DNA of 64,000 bases from Paenibacillus wynnii (lineage in GTDB: Bacteria; Bacillota; Bacilli; Paenibacillales; Paenibacillaceae), in NCBI RefSeq assembly GCF_030812855.1, contig NZ_JAUSTK010000018.1:29784-93783 (forward strand). Reading direction: 5' to 3'. Under the pieces are notes generated by a model that saw nothing but the letters and a program-made list of their open reading frames with translations, had not been told where the DNA came from and made no database searches. The position numbers and the translations under genes are program-made. This document shows, one piece after another, positions 26,715-35,902 of the stretch; position 1 is the first letter of the stretch, and every line of letters begins with the position of its first letter.

Positions 26715-27806
26715 ATGGGGAGATGGAAAATCGGCAGTTTAACAGCAGCTATAGGTTGTATTGCTTTGGGAGTTATTATTGGACTTGTTCAGTATGGTGA
26801 GCTAACCTATGCAGCGCTTGGCTATTTATGGCCGGTATTGCTTATAGCCTTAGGTCTGGAAATGCTGGGCCGTCTTATGATTCGTTCAGAAGTCAAAAGC
26901 CGTGTAAGCGGCTGGGCTATCCTTCTTATCATTCTGTTAATAGGAGCAAGTGCAGGACAATCGGCATTGTCTGGGGGTTCGTTTAATACTCTGTTTGGCA
27001 ATATGAAGCTCACTCCGCTTAATGGGGCCATAGAGGTGAAATCCGAAATCAAGGCAGTAAAGATATCTATTCCTAATGGTAAGGTGAAAATAAATGGTGT
27101 AACGGGGAGTTTATTGGATTATGAAGGAAGTCTGCTCGTTCCAGGAGATTCTGAGAGTGAAGCATTAAGTGCGCTTGAGAAGAAGTGGCTAGTAACGACA
27201 GAAGGAGATACTTTGGTGTTGAAACTGGACGAAAAGACGGAATGGTTCAATCTCATTCAATTTGGCTTCAATTCTAAAAATCCTTATCTGAACGTTAATA
27301 TTCCTCAGAATCTGGCCGTGGAAATTGACACAAGCGACGGCTCAATCGAAGCTATGGAGCTTGAGTCGGGCTTAATCGCAGAAACGTCAAATGGAACTAT
27401 GGATCTTCATGATATAGTGGGTGATGTTCAAGCACATTCCAGCAACGGTTCTCTGACTGCCAAAAATATACAAGGTAAAGTTGAACTGGTCAGCTCCAAC
27501 GGAGCAATCTCGCTAGATCATATCGAAGGTTCGCTTACTGCAAAGAGCAGCAATGGCAAAATAATGATTAATTCAGATATAACCGGCGACTGGAAATGCA
27601 CTTCAAGCAATGGAAAGATCCAGCTGGATTTGCCTTCAGGCGTAAATGCAACGATTACTGGGGATACAAGCAATGGATCACTAAAAGGCAATGTGCCTTG
27701 GGATCGTGACGGGGATAATCATGGAACAGCTGCCCTGGGTGACGGATCTCATAAGGTTGACTTATCTACCAGCAACGGTAGTGTGACAGTGGATGTAATG
27801 GAATAA
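26715..27806 (+). CDS. Envelope protein with membrane region and DUF4097 beta-repeat domain (LiaF-like architecture)
   Basis: A 363-residue protein. The N-terminus has two or three membrane helices (LIGLVQYGELTYAALGYLWPVLLIALGLEMLG, ILLIILLIGASAG) like the LiaI-LiaF transmembrane region. Residues ~190-360 are a parallel beta-repeat of the DUF4097 type with a recurring S/T-SNG unit (ETSNGTMD, HSSNGSLT, VSSNGAIS, KSSNGKIM, TSSNGKIQ, DTSNGSLK, STSNGSVT). LiaF-type proteins repress LiaRS and sense envelope stress, so a sensor or effector role next to the ECF sigma is plausible. Confidence 0.75.
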   Translation: MGRWKIGSLTAAIGCIALGVIIGLVQYGELTYAALGYLWPVLLIALGLEMLGRLMIRSEVKSRVSGWAILLIILLIGASAGQSALSGGSFNTLFGNMKLTPLNGAIEVKSEIKAVKISIPNGKVKINGVTGSLLDYEGSLLVPGDSESEALSALEKKWLVTTEGDTLVLKLDEKTEWFNLIQFGFNSKNPYLNVNIPQNLAVEIDTSDGSIEAMELESGLIAETSNGTMDLHDIVGDVQAHSSNGSLTAKNIQGKVELVSSNGAISLDHIEGSLTAKSSNGKIMINSDITGDWKCTSSNGKIQLDLPSGVNATITGDTSNGSLKGNVPWDRDGDNHGTAALGDGSHKVDLSTSNGSVTVDVME

Positions 27807-27814
27807 CTAAAAGA

Positions 27815-27858
27815 AAAGGGATATCCCAGGCCATTAAAAGGCACTAGGATATCCCTTT
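27815..27858. terminator. Bidirectional terminator between the sigma operon and the aldo-keto reductase
   Basis: The arms AAAGGGATATCC and GGATATCCCTTT pair perfectly and lie between two convergent genes. Confidence 0.8.
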
Positions 27859-27877
27859 GATTATTATAGTGGCGATC

Positions 27878-28858
27878 TTACCAGGCGTAAGCTTTAGGAG
27901 CTTCTCCTCCGGGGCCTGGGAAAATCTCATCCAGGCGAGCCATAACGGACTCGTCTAATACAACCTCAAGACTGCGCAATGCGCTTTCGAATTGCTCTAG
28001 TGTACGTGGGCCGATAATAGGTGCCGTAACGGCAGGATTCGCCAGGAGCCATGCTAAGGCAATATTATCTTGTGGCTCACCAAGCTCCAGACTTAATGCT
28101 GCGAAGGCTTCAAGCTGGCTCTTATGCTGCTCCACACGCTCTGCATTGCCTCCGCTGCGGCTGCCTTCAATTTTCATGAGTGCGTTACGGCCAAGAAGGC
28201 CCCCGTCCAATGGACTCCATGGAATTATGCCAAGTCCAAGGCTTAGGGATGCAGGAAGCACCTCAAGCTCCGGAAGACGGCAGGTCAAGCTGTACTTATG
28301 CTGTTCTGATACGAGGCCTAAGAAGCCGCGGGCTTTCGCTTCTTGCTGTGCTACTGCTATATCCCAGCCGGCAAAATTGCTTGAACCGACATAACCGATC
28401 TTTCCTTGACTTACCGCAAGCTCAAATGCACTCCACAGCTCGTCCCATGATACACTGCGGTCTACATGGTGCATCTGATACAACTCAATATGATCAGTCT
28501 GAAGGCGCTGGAGTGAAGCCTCCAAGTGACGCCGGATAATATAGGAAGAAAGTCCGCTTTCATCATTCGGGCCATCAAGCTTATCGCTCATTGCTCCATA
28601 TACTTTTGTAGCTAGTACAACCTTTTCACGGCGTCCGCCACCTTGTTTGAACCAACGCCCGATGATGCTTTCCGTAAGGCCGGAATTCTCACCCCATCCG
28701 TAAATGTTAGCGGTATCAAAAAAGTTAACTCCGGCATCCAGAGCAGCATCCATGATACGGAAGGCTTCTTTCTCATCTGTTTGTGGACCAAAATTCATCG
28801 TTCCCAGACAAAGGCGGCTAACCTTCATGCCTGATTTACCAAGCTTAGCGTACTGCAC
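27878..28858 (-). CDS. Aldo/keto reductase
   Basis: A 326-residue NADPH-dependent AKR of the Tas/YajO/IolS type. Landmarks: KVSRLCLGTMNFG, catalytic Asp and Tyr in VNFFDTANIYGWGE, DHIELYQMHHVD (with the active-site His pair), GYVGSSNFAGWDI, and the C-terminal NPAVTAPIIGPRTLEQF (cofactor phosphate). The physiological substrate cannot be told. The ATG lies after GGAGTGATTGCG. It faces the sigma operon. Confidence 0.88.
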   Translation of the reverse strand: MQYAKLGKSGMKVSRLCLGTMNFGPQTDEKEAFRIMDAALDAGVNFFDTANIYGWGENSGLTESIIGRWFKQGGGRREKVVLATKVYGAMSDKLDGPNDESGLSSYIIRRHLEASLQRLQTDHIELYQMHHVDRSVSWDELWSAFELAVSQGKIGYVGSSNFAGWDIAVAQQEAKARGFLGLVSEQHKYSLTCRLPELEVLPASLSLGLGIIPWSPLDGGLLGRNALMKIEGSRSGGNAERVEQHKSQLEAFAALSLELGEPQDNIALAWLLANPAVTAPIIGPRTLEQFESALRSLEVVLDESVMARLDEIFPGPGGEAPKAYAW

Positions 28859-28955
28859 TTCGCAATCACTCCTTCAATGAATTTGAAATAACCTATAATT
28901 AACCAACTACCTACTAATTGTAAACAACTTAAGAAATAAGAGCAAATGGAGCCAG

Positions 28956-30020
28956 CTACAGCTGTTGGCTTTTAAGGAAGGAGCTCTTCCCGTTATCGGT
29001 AGAGATTAAGAAGGTGGCCTTATTGAGCTTTGATGAATAGTGAATAAATTGCTGACTGTTGGCCTCGGGATTTTTTTGCATAGGGAAATATCCAGTTCCA
29101 TTGGAATCGAAGAGAGTCCAGGAACCCGTAATTAGATCTGTGAAGAAGAAAGTATTGTCGTTTTGGACAATGCAGTCCCATGCGAAAAAAATGGAGTCAT
29201 TGGAAAAGGTATACGTTTTTAAAGTGATTGGTTTGCCTGTCTTCAAGTCATAAATCCCGAAAATCTGATGCTCCTTCTTAGGACCAATGGATGGGCGTAA
29301 TTCTCCATAGCTTGTTGTAATGATGAGTTGATTTTTTCTGACCAAGAATTCGCTTCTGACATTCCACTCGGATGCAATGGTGTATTTCTTGCCAGAATAA
29401 ATATCAAAAACTTGATAAAAGATTTGTTCCTGCATAAAGGCCCCTCCGTCTTGTTCAACAATGAGGTAGGGAGATTGAAAGGCTAGCTTTCTCAAAATAA
29501 CGTTCTCGTAGCTCGAATTGGGTTCCATTGCTGTCTTTAGTTCTTTAAAAGGTTTGTTCCAAGGAGATTTAAATAGTTGAGTATTCTTGTCTTGTTGAAT
29601 AAGTATCATTTCGCTGTTATGCTCTTCTGGAGCGACCCAGTAAGCCAAGTAGGGATTCATGCCTGTCTTCATAGAAGCATACACCGTTTGCGTCAAAATA
29701 TTACCCGAAGCATCCAGCGTAAGTTTTTTTAGATGCTGCTTCTCTTTGGTCAGAACAATAATTTTCGTTGGATACTGAAGTATTTTCACATCATACAGGG
29801 TTGTAAAGGTCTTCTTCCAGCTGAGGGCTTCACTACTTAGGTTGATCGCGGAAATAGTTGCGTTTCCTTTATTGATCAACAGAGAAGTTTCATCGTTTAG
29901 GGAAATAGTCGTTGCATCGTTCGGACGAAGACCGGGTAAAGTCGAAGCTTCAGCGAATGCGGGAGAAGCTATTGCCAGAAGAAGTGACAGTAAAGCCAGA
30001 ATCTTTTTTAACAAAATCAT
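28956..30020 (-). CDS. Secreted protein of unknown function with signal peptide
   Basis: A 354-residue protein with a clear signal peptide (KKILALLSLLLAIASPAFAEA, cleavage near residue 23-25). The remainder is rich in alternating hydrophobic beta strands (for example KIIVLTKEKQHLKK, ENVILRKLAFQSPYLIVEQD, QLIITTSYGEL, HQIFGIYDLKTGKP), resembling a PQQ/beta-propeller-like extracellular domain, but I recognise no defined family. Start is the ATG at 30020 after GGAAGGTCG. Probably monocistronic and divergent from leuB. Confidence 0.65.
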   Translation of the reverse strand: MILLKKILALLSLLLAIASPAFAEASTLPGLRPNDATTISLNDETSLLINKGNATISAINLSSEALSWKKTFTTLYDVKILQYPTKIIVLTKEKQHLKKLTLDASGNILTQTVYASMKTGMNPYLAYWVAPEEHNSEMILIQQDKNTQLFKSPWNKPFKELKTAMEPNSSYENVILRKLAFQSPYLIVEQDGGAFMQEQIFYQVFDIYSGKKYTIASEWNVRSEFLVRKNQLIITTSYGELRPSIGPKKEHQIFGIYDLKTGKPITLKTYTFSNDSIFFAWDCIVQNDNTFFFTDLITGSWTLFDSNGTGYFPMQKNPEANSQQFIHYSSKLNKATFLISTDNGKSSFLKSQQL

Positions 30021-30232
30021 CGACCTTCCTTCTTAATTTGGGAATTATAACCATCCATTAATTCTACAAACTTGTCAAGAAATATACAATGAAGAGTTTC
30101 GTCCCTCATCTTATAGGCTCCACCTATCAATCCAATAGAATCTATATCTTTGTCCTTTTGCCTCGGGTATGTTACAACAATATACAGAAGAACTATGTCT
30201 GCAGACAGCAGAACACTAGAGGAGTGACTGGA

Positions 30233-31315
30233 ATGAGCAACGTGAAAAAAATCGCAGTAATCGCCGGGGACGGTATCGGACCTGAAGTTGTAGCTGAAAC
30301 GGAAAAAGTATTGAGAGTGACCGAAGAGGTATTCGGCTACAAATTCGAGACAGAACATGCTCTATTTGGAGGTATTGCAATTGATCAGAGAGGCACACCG
30401 CTGCCGGAAGATACGCTGGAAATTTGCCGCAGTGCAGATGCAGTGCTTCTGGGGGCAGTAGGTGGACCCCAATGGGACAACAATCCGAAGGAACTTCGCC
30501 CGGAGACAGGACTACTGGGCATTCGTAAAGCGTTGGGCTTATTCTCTAATCTTCGTCCTGCTGTTGTCTTTGATTGCTTGAAGGATGCTTCCACATTGAA
30601 GCCTGAAGTACTTGAAGGCACGGATCTTATGGTTGTGCGTGAACTGACCGGCGGTATCTATTTCGGTGAGAAGCTGCGCCGTCAAGGAGAGTTTGGTGAA
30701 GAAGCCGTAGATACTTGCGTATATAATGTTGTAGAAATCGAACGTATTGTACGTCAGGCTTTCGAGATTGCCCAGAAACGCCGCAAGAAGCTGGCTTCTG
30801 TCGACAAAGCAAACGTACTGGAGACCTCACGTCTATGGCGTGAGGTAGTAAACAAGCTTGCTCCGGAATATCCGGATGTAGAGTTGGAGCACGTACTGGT
30901 TGATAATTGCGCCATGCAGCTTCTTCGCCGTCCATCCAGCTTTGACGTAATTGTCACTGAGAATATGTTCGGAGATATTCTAAGTGATGAAGCAGCGATG
31001 CTTACCGGTTCTATTGGTATGCTTGCCTCTGCTTCAATGGGTGAAGGCAGCTACGGGTTGTACGAGCCTGTACACGGTTCAGCACCTGACATTGCAGGAC
31101 AAGGACTGGCTAACCCGATTGCAACCATTCTGTCCCTTGCGTTAATGTTCCGATTGACCTTCGGGTATGAGGATGCGGCAGCAGCGATTGAAGCAGCTGT
31201 AGCAGAAGTTCTCGATGCAGGACACCGCACAAGCGATATTGCCGTAGATAAGAGTAAGGCGATCAGCACAACAGAAATGGGTAATTTAATCGCTGCCGCT
31301 ATCCGTAAAGCGTAA
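30233..31315 (+). CDS. leuB: 3-isopropylmalate dehydrogenase
   Basis: A 360-residue LeuB, oxidising 3-isopropylmalate with NAD in leucine synthesis. Landmarks: [39 protein letters not shown], the [15 protein letters not shown] block, [31 protein letters not shown], and [16 protein letters not shown]. The ATG at 30233 lies after AGAGGAGTGACTGGA; in-frame sequence back to 30089 is not conserved. Unlike the usual leuABCD operon, leuC and leuD are not in the window. Confidence 0.96.
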   Translation: MSNVKKIAVIAGDGIGPEVVAETEKVLRVTEEVFGYKFETEHALFGGIAIDQRGTPLPEDTLEICRSADAVLLGAVGGPQWDNNPKELRPETGLLGIRKALGLFSNLRPAVVFDCLKDASTLKPEVLEGTDLMVVRELTGGIYFGEKLRRQGEFGEEAVDTCVYNVVEIERIVRQAFEIAQKRRKKLASVDKANVLETSRLWREVVNKLAPEYPDVELEHVLVDNCAMQLLRRPSSFDVIVTENMFGDILSDEAAMLTGSIGMLASASMGEGSYGLYEPVHGSAPDIAGQGLANPIATILSLALMFRLTFGYEDAAAAIEAAVAEVLDAGHRTSDIAVDKSKAISTTEMGNLIAAAIRKA

Positions 31316-31338
31316 AACTGTCACATAAAATTGCTTAT

Positions 31339-31353
31339 TTATAATTATTATAA
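31339..31353. promoter_or_regulatory. PerR-type operator upstream of the peroxiredoxin gene
   Basis: TTATAATTATTATAA matches the Per-box consensus TTATAATNATTATAA at every position. It lies 20 bp upstream of a TTGACT (31373-31378) / TACCAT (31396-31401) promoter with a 17-bp spacer. This suggests peroxide-inducible control by PerR; AT-richness is the main reservation. Confidence 0.72.
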
Positions 31354-31526
31354 AAAAGTAATCAATGTAATCTTGACTTTGATTTTGTACGATGATACCA
31401 TTTGAGGTGTAGTAGAAAGGGTAGTAACCCACTCATCATATCAAGAAAAGCATAGATAACGTCAGTCCTCTAACGGACTGATCAAGTCAGCTGTTTTTCT
31501 TACATAATCAAAGGAGGATGTAAGCA

Positions 31527-32066
31527 ATGGCAGAACGTTTGGTAGGTAGACCGGCTCCCGATTTTACAATGGAAACAGTATCTGGGGACGGCAAAGATTT
31601 TGGTAAAGTAAGCTTGTCCGACTATCGCGGCAAATGGCTTGTATTCTTCTTCTATCCACTTGATTTCACATTTGTATGCCCGACAGAAATCACAGCTCTT
31701 AGTGATGCTGCGGATCAATTCTCGGCACTCGATACAGAAATTCTTGGTGTTAGTGTGGATTCCATCCACAGTCATAAAGCGTGGATCAGCACACCTAAAG
31801 ACTCTAACGGTCTGGGTCAGTTGAGCTTCCCGCTTGCGTCCGATATCACTAAGAATGTGGCCAAGGATTATGGTGTATTGATTGAAGAAGAAGGCATTGC
31901 CCTTCGTGGTCTGTTCATCATCGACCCTGATGGCGAGTTGAAATATCAAGTCGTGAATCATAACGATGTAGGCCGCAGCGTAGAAGAGACACTACGTGTT
32001 CTTCAAGCACTGCAATCGGGCGGTTTATGTGCAATGAACTGGAAACCGGGCGATAAGAATCTGTAA
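31527..32066 (+). CDS. Typical 2-Cys peroxiredoxin (AhpC/YkuU-like)
   Basis: A 179-residue AhpC/TSA-family peroxiredoxin that reduces peroxides. The peroxidatic Cys lies in FYPLDFTFVCPTEI near residue 52, and the resolving Cys in GGLCAMNWKPGDK near residue 171. The region between has GVSVDSIHSHKAWI and RGLFIIDPDG. No ahpF follows, so thioredoxin is the likely reductant. The ATG follows AAAGGAGGATGTAAGC. The leader carries a PerR-type box and a CAGTCC/GGACTG hairpin near 31465. Confidence 0.92.
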   Translation: MAERLVGRPAPDFTMETVSGDGKDFGKVSLSDYRGKWLVFFFYPLDFTFVCPTEITALSDAADQFSALDTEILGVSVDSIHSHKAWISTPKDSNGLGQLSFPLASDITKNVAKDYGVLIEEEGIALRGLFIIDPDGELKYQVVNHNDVGRSVEETLRVLQALQSGGLCAMNWKPGDKNL

Positions 32067-32102
32067 GGTCCCTTTCTAGGCGATCCTTGAGAAATGATTA
32101 GT

Positions 32103-32146
32103 AACCTCCTTTACCGGATTTGAATTCGGTATAAGGGGGTTTTTTG
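32103..32146 (+). terminator. Rho-independent terminator after the peroxiredoxin gene
   Basis: The imperfect arms AACCTCCTTTACCG and CGGTATAAGGGGGTT are followed by T residues. Confidence 0.8.
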
Positions 32147-32279
32147 CTCCAAAATATCTAAGATGTGCCACTGGTTTGAAAACGGGCGCAGAGGTTAAAC
32201 AGGGAAGAGGAATCTCCATCGGCATAATGTAATACAATAATACGAAACCATTGAAATTAACCTGGGAGGGTGAGCAATC

Positions 32280-32687
32280 ATGAGCTTTTGCTGTGGCGCG
32301 AGTATGGTAGGAACAAAGGGAACACTTAAACATTATCGTACGCAAGTTCATAATGTTCCCCTGCTGTTTTGTCCGGTATGTCACCGGGTGGAGGTTCATT
32401 ACAAGGTCGAGAATGAATATGAGATTTTGGCGGAATATGCTCATGGGGATGGCGTGACTGATGTAGATTTTCAGGACTATGTCATGGAAGATGAAGAGTC
32501 TATTTTTGAAAATGTTATCAATATGGAAACCGAAGACCCATTAGCTATTGTTAGAAGCCAGATCGATATGTCGTTGGATTTGTTGGCTGTAGCCAAGCAA
32601 ATTGGGGATACAAAGTGGGAGCGGGAGCTTAAAAAACGTCTGGCAGTAATGAGTCAGCGGCGGCATCGTCTACAGCAAAAAGCCTAA
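32280..32687 (+). CDS. Small zinc-finger protein of unknown function
   Basis: A 135-residue protein. The N-terminal ~60 residues have FCCG and FCPVCHRVEVHY, giving a likely four-Cys zinc site reminiscent of the YgiT/MqsA-type finger (GTLKHYRTQVHNVPLLFCPVC). The rest is acidic and helical (VEDEESIFENVI-like) and ends in a basic helix (KKRLAVMSQRRHRL). No toxin gene lies next to it, so a toxin-antitoxin role is not supported. The ATG follows GGGAGGGTGAGCAATC. A terminator follows. Confidence 0.65.
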   Translation: MSFCCGASMVGTKGTLKHYRTQVHNVPLLFCPVCHRVEVHYKVENEYEILAEYAHGDGVTDVDFQDYVMEDEESIFENVINMETEDPLAIVRSQIDMSLDLLAVAKQIGDTKWERELKKRLAVMSQRRHRLQQKA

Positions 32688-32714
32688 ATAAATCCATAGT
32701 CCTAATTTTCCAAG

Positions 32715-32747
32715 AAGCCTCCCGAAATAATGATGGAGGCTTTTTTC
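32715..32747 (+). terminator. Rho-independent terminator after the zinc-finger gene
   Basis: The arms AAGCCTCC and GGAGGCTT are followed by T residues. Confidence 0.8.
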
Positions 32748-32968
32748 TTATGTCTTTAGAATCATTTCTATGAAATATATAGGATTCGACAGTATCTCTG
32801 ATTGCGTTGTTCACCTCTCTTGGATATGATTGGAATATAGTTGATAAGGTTGGATATTTTACAACAAAAACCGAATGTTCTGACGGCTTCGTCATATACT
32901 CACATACATAGTAATTTGATGTCGTAGAGCGGCTTCGTCAATTGCAGTAGAAGGGGGAACTTCGTGTC

Positions 32969-34072
32969 ATGTTACGCGAATATCAGGAAGGTTTGCTGTT
33001 ATCAGCAAGATCGTTTCAATCCGGCCTCATAAATACTACATATGAGAACGTTCTGGAGAACTTGGATAGTGGAATTATGCTTTTTGATGAAGACGGAATT
33101 CTCAGCTTTATTAACAGTCAGATGTATACCATTCTGGAAATGAAGCGCCATGCTCTTGTAGGGTGTACTATCCTCAGTATGTTAACTCATGTTCAATTAA
33201 GCCGCGCCAAGAAAAGAAGAGTACTAAATATTTATCGGGAAACGATATACAAAGGGAAATCGGCATGCGAGTTTGTAGATGAATTTGGCCGTTATTGGCG
33301 GGTATCCGTGACCTACGGAGAAAAGATGAATGGGCAATATTTGTTTGTTATTAAGGAAATCTCTGATTACAAACGTATTGAACAAACGGCTTATCAGAAT
33401 GATAACCTGGCTATGCTCGGAAAACTGTCTGCTTCCATTGCCCATGAGATCCGTAATCCATTGACATCCATTCGCGGTTTTATCCAATTACTTCGACCCC
33501 ATCTCACCCAACTGGGAAAAGAAGAGTATGCCAAGATTATTCTGGCAGAAATTGACCGTGCGAATGATATTATTCATGAGTTCCTAGCATCTTCCAAGCC
33601 CTCAGTTCCACAAGTTGGAATCATTCCAGTTTCCCTTCTGCTAAGGGAAGTCGTATTGCTAACCGAGAGTGAAGCCTTGATGAAGGGCTGCGAGATTCAC
33701 CTGCATCCTTTCTCCGAAGATTTAAGTATATCGGTGGATGTTAAGCAGATGAAGCAGGTTGTTATTAACATTATTAGAAATGCTATGGAAGCGATAACAG
33801 AACGGGATGATGATTATACCGGTAAGATAGAAATCGGAGCACGGCGTGAAGGGGCAGAGGTACGCATTTATATTTCTGATAATGGTAAAGGAATGGATAT
33901 TTGTACCCTGGACCGCTTATTCAATCCTTTTTTTACGACTAAGAAAAATGGGACGGGACTGGGTCTGTCAGTCAGTGATAAAATCATCAAGAATCATGGG
34001 GGATGTATTTCAGTCAGCAGTAAGGTCAATGAAGGTACCAGCTTTACAATCTCACTTCCTCTTATTCAATAA
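32969..34072 (+). CDS. PAS-domain sensor histidine kinase, sporulation-kinase-like
   Basis: A 367-residue kinase without membrane helices. A PAS domain covers residues ~25-135 (NVLENLDSGIMLFDEDGILSF). The HisKA dimerisation domain has the phosphorylated His159 in SIAHEIRNPLTSIRGFIQLL. The HATPase_c domain shows the N box VVINIIRNAMEAI, G1 ISDNGKGMD and G2 KKNGTGLGLSVSD. The SIRGFIQLL motif and absence of a partner response regulator fit the KinA/KinE phosphorelay kinases of sporulation. The ATG at 32969 follows AAGGGGGAAC. Confidence 0.85.
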   Translation: MLREYQEGLLLSARSFQSGLINTTYENVLENLDSGIMLFDEDGILSFINSQMYTILEMKRHALVGCTILSMLTHVQLSRAKKRRVLNIYRETIYKGKSACEFVDEFGRYWRVSVTYGEKMNGQYLFVIKEISDYKRIEQTAYQNDNLAMLGKLSASIAHEIRNPLTSIRGFIQLLRPHLTQLGKEEYAKIILAEIDRANDIIHEFLASSKPSVPQVGIIPVSLLLREVVLLTESEALMKGCEIHLHPFSEDLSISVDVKQMKQVVINIIRNAMEAITERDDDYTGKIEIGARREGAEVRIYISDNGKGMDICTLDRLFNPFFTTKKNGTGLGLSVSDKIIKNHGGCISVSSKVNEGTSFTISLPLIQ

Positions 34073-34095
34073 ACACTATACAAGGGTTGCAGCAT

Positions 34096-34140
34096 AGGCT
34101 GATCTCAACGGTTCTACACATGCCGAAGGAGATCAGCCTT
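34096..34140 (+). terminator. Hairpin terminator after the histidine kinase gene
   Basis: The arms AGGCTGATCTC and GAGATCAGCCT pair perfectly. The following sequence is only moderately T-rich. Confidence 0.65.
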
Positions 34141-34185
34141 ATTATGTTACAATGCATAAGATATATAAAAGGTGGTGGAGTAACT

Positions 34186-35694
34186 ATGATTATTGGATGG
34201 AGCAGCGGAGTTTCGCTTTCAACGTTAAAGGGTGATGTTCTAATCCGGATTCTTTCGGAATTGGAAATAAAGGATGGCGGACTTTCATCAGAGTGGGATT
34301 CGAGAATAGGCGGGTTGGCGTCGCTTGGGTTATTCGAAGGGAAATTGCAGCAAAGTTATGTCCTGCCGCTAGAGAAGGAATTAGACTTTTCTGCGGCTAT
34401 CTTAGTTGGTAGGGGAGACCGTATTCTCGGTGTAGATGAGTTGCGCCTCATGTTCGCTCAAATTGCACGGGCAGCAGTTAAGCTCAAGGCCGAGAAGCTG
34501 GTCATTCAGATCCCCAATGGAATGAGCAATTGGACGGCTGGGGTGGATTTGGCAGCAGTTACACATGCCTTTAGTGAAGGTCTTCTACTTGGAGCATATA
34601 TACGGAAACATTACAAGCAAGAGCAATCTCAATATGGGGGCATAACCTCGGTTATGTTTTATATAGAGGAAGAGCTTGCTGAACCTGAGGGAGAGCTTTG
34701 GACTTCAGGATTGGAGCGAGGGCAGGTCTTTGGAGAAGCAACCCTCTTAGCACGTACTTTAACTAATATACCTGGAAACATGCTAGTACCGGCTGATCTG
34801 GCTGTGTCTGCTGTGGAGATTGCAGAGAAATACGGCTTCCCTGTGGAGGTATTGGATGAACGCGAAATTGTCCACAAAGGGATGGGGGGATTATGGGCAG
34901 TGGGTAAAGGCAGTATTAACCCTCCGCGAATGATTGTAATCCGCTATCAAGGTACAGCACATTGGGAGAATGCTATCGGATTGGTCGGTAAAGGCATTAC
35001 GTTTGATACGGGTGGTGTTTCCCTGAAACGTGCTCCAGGGATGGAGGACATGATTAGCGATATGGGCGGGGCAGCGGCCGTATTGGGCGTTGCAGAGGCG
35101 CTGGGGAAGTTACGTCCACGAATTAACGTAGTGATGGTGATCCCTGCCGCTGAAAATATGGTCTCAGCGAATGCATTCAAGCCGGGTGATGTTATTACTT
35201 CCCTCAGCGGTCGTACAATTGAAGTACTAAATACGGACGCAGAAGGCCGGGTTGTGCTGGCTGATGCGCTTACCTATGCCAGAGAATGGGGAGCAGAACG
35301 CATCATTGACATCGCCACGCTAACAGGTGCTGTGCTTTCAACTTTAGGAGATGTCGCTACAGGCGTGGTCACGAACGACGAAGCCTTTTTGCAGGAATTC
35401 ACAGCCGCCTCTCAGAGAACGGGAGAGAAAATCTGGCCCTTGCCGGCCTACCCTGAATTCAAGGATATGTTGAAAAGTGAGGTCGCCGATGTCCGCAATG
35501 CTACAGGAGGATATGGAGCAGCAATAACAGCAGGACTATTTATCGGCACCTTCGCTGAAGGAAAGCCTTGGATCCACTTGGATATTGCAGGTACAGCATT
35601 CCTCTCCAAGGAGCGCGGAGTAAATCCGAAAGGGGCTACAGGGGTGATGGTGCGTACCCTACTGGAATGGATGCTAAGTCAGGCCGAGAACTAA
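34186..35694 (+). CDS. Leucyl aminopeptidase, M17 family
   Basis: A 502-residue M17 (PepA-type) cytosolic aminopeptidase. The metal- and substrate-binding region is GLVGKGITFDTGGVSLKRAPG, and the family signature NTDAEGRVVLADALTYA is present with IIDIATLTGA downstream. The N-terminal macro-like domain is typical. It releases N-terminal amino acids using two metal ions. The ATG at 34186 follows GGTGGTGGAGTAACT; the 99-nt extension to TTG 34087 runs through the terminator of the previous gene and is rejected. Confidence 0.92.
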   Translation: MIIGWSSGVSLSTLKGDVLIRILSELEIKDGGLSSEWDSRIGGLASLGLFEGKLQQSYVLPLEKELDFSAAILVGRGDRILGVDELRLMFAQIARAAVKLKAEKLVIQIPNGMSNWTAGVDLAAVTHAFSEGLLLGAYIRKHYKQEQSQYGGITSVMFYIEEELAEPEGELWTSGLERGQVFGEATLLARTLTNIPGNMLVPADLAVSAVEIAEKYGFPVEVLDEREIVHKGMGGLWAVGKGSINPPRMIVIRYQGTAHWENAIGLVGKGITFDTGGVSLKRAPGMEDMISDMGGAAAVLGVAEALGKLRPRINVVMVIPAAENMVSANAFKPGDVITSLSGRTIEVLNTDAEGRVVLADALTYAREWGAERIIDIATLTGAVLSTLGDVATGVVTNDEAFLQEFTAASQRTGEKIWPLPAYPEFKDMLKSEVADVRNATGGYGAAITAGLFIGTFAEGKPWIHLDIAGTAFLSKERGVNPKGATGVMVRTLLEWMLSQAEN

Positions 35695-35717
35695 AGAGTA
35701 CTAATTCTGCTTAACAT

Positions 35718-35759
35718 AAAATACGCACCAGCCCGGTTAAGGGACTGGTGCGTATTTTT
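35718..35759 (+). terminator. Rho-independent terminator after the M17 aminopeptidase
   Basis: The arms AAAATACGCACCAG and CTGGTGCGTATTTT form a long perfect stem. Confidence 0.9.
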
Positions 35760-35762
35760 AAA

Positions 35763-35898
35763 AATATAAGAAAGTATAAGTTTTTAGCATACTTTGCTTA
35801 TATTTCTACGAGAAACGGATACCTGAAAGCGATACGGAGTATCGCTGCTTCGGAAGCATAGGCTCCCATTAAGGACGGCAAAGCCGTTTCTTCTTGGT
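35763..35898 (+). repeat. Structured dispersed repeat, copy P (136 bp)
   Basis: A 136-bp element with only four mismatches, all in its first ~50 bases, to copy Q at 46665-46800. It contains GA plus an 8-bp hairpin (AGCGATAC, loop GGA, GTATCGCT; 35828-35846), CTTCGGAAGCATAGGCT, and a closing pair AGAAACGG/CCGTTTCT that could bracket the element. It lies between convergent genes and ends four bases before the stop codon of the 46-aa gene. Direction is arbitrary. Confidence 0.85.
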
Positions 35899-35902
35899 CT
35901 TC

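Noticed and set aside
32280..32687. MqsA-like antitoxin of a toxin-antitoxin pair
   Set aside because: No adjacent toxin gene and no HTH domain; only the Cys-rich finger is similar.
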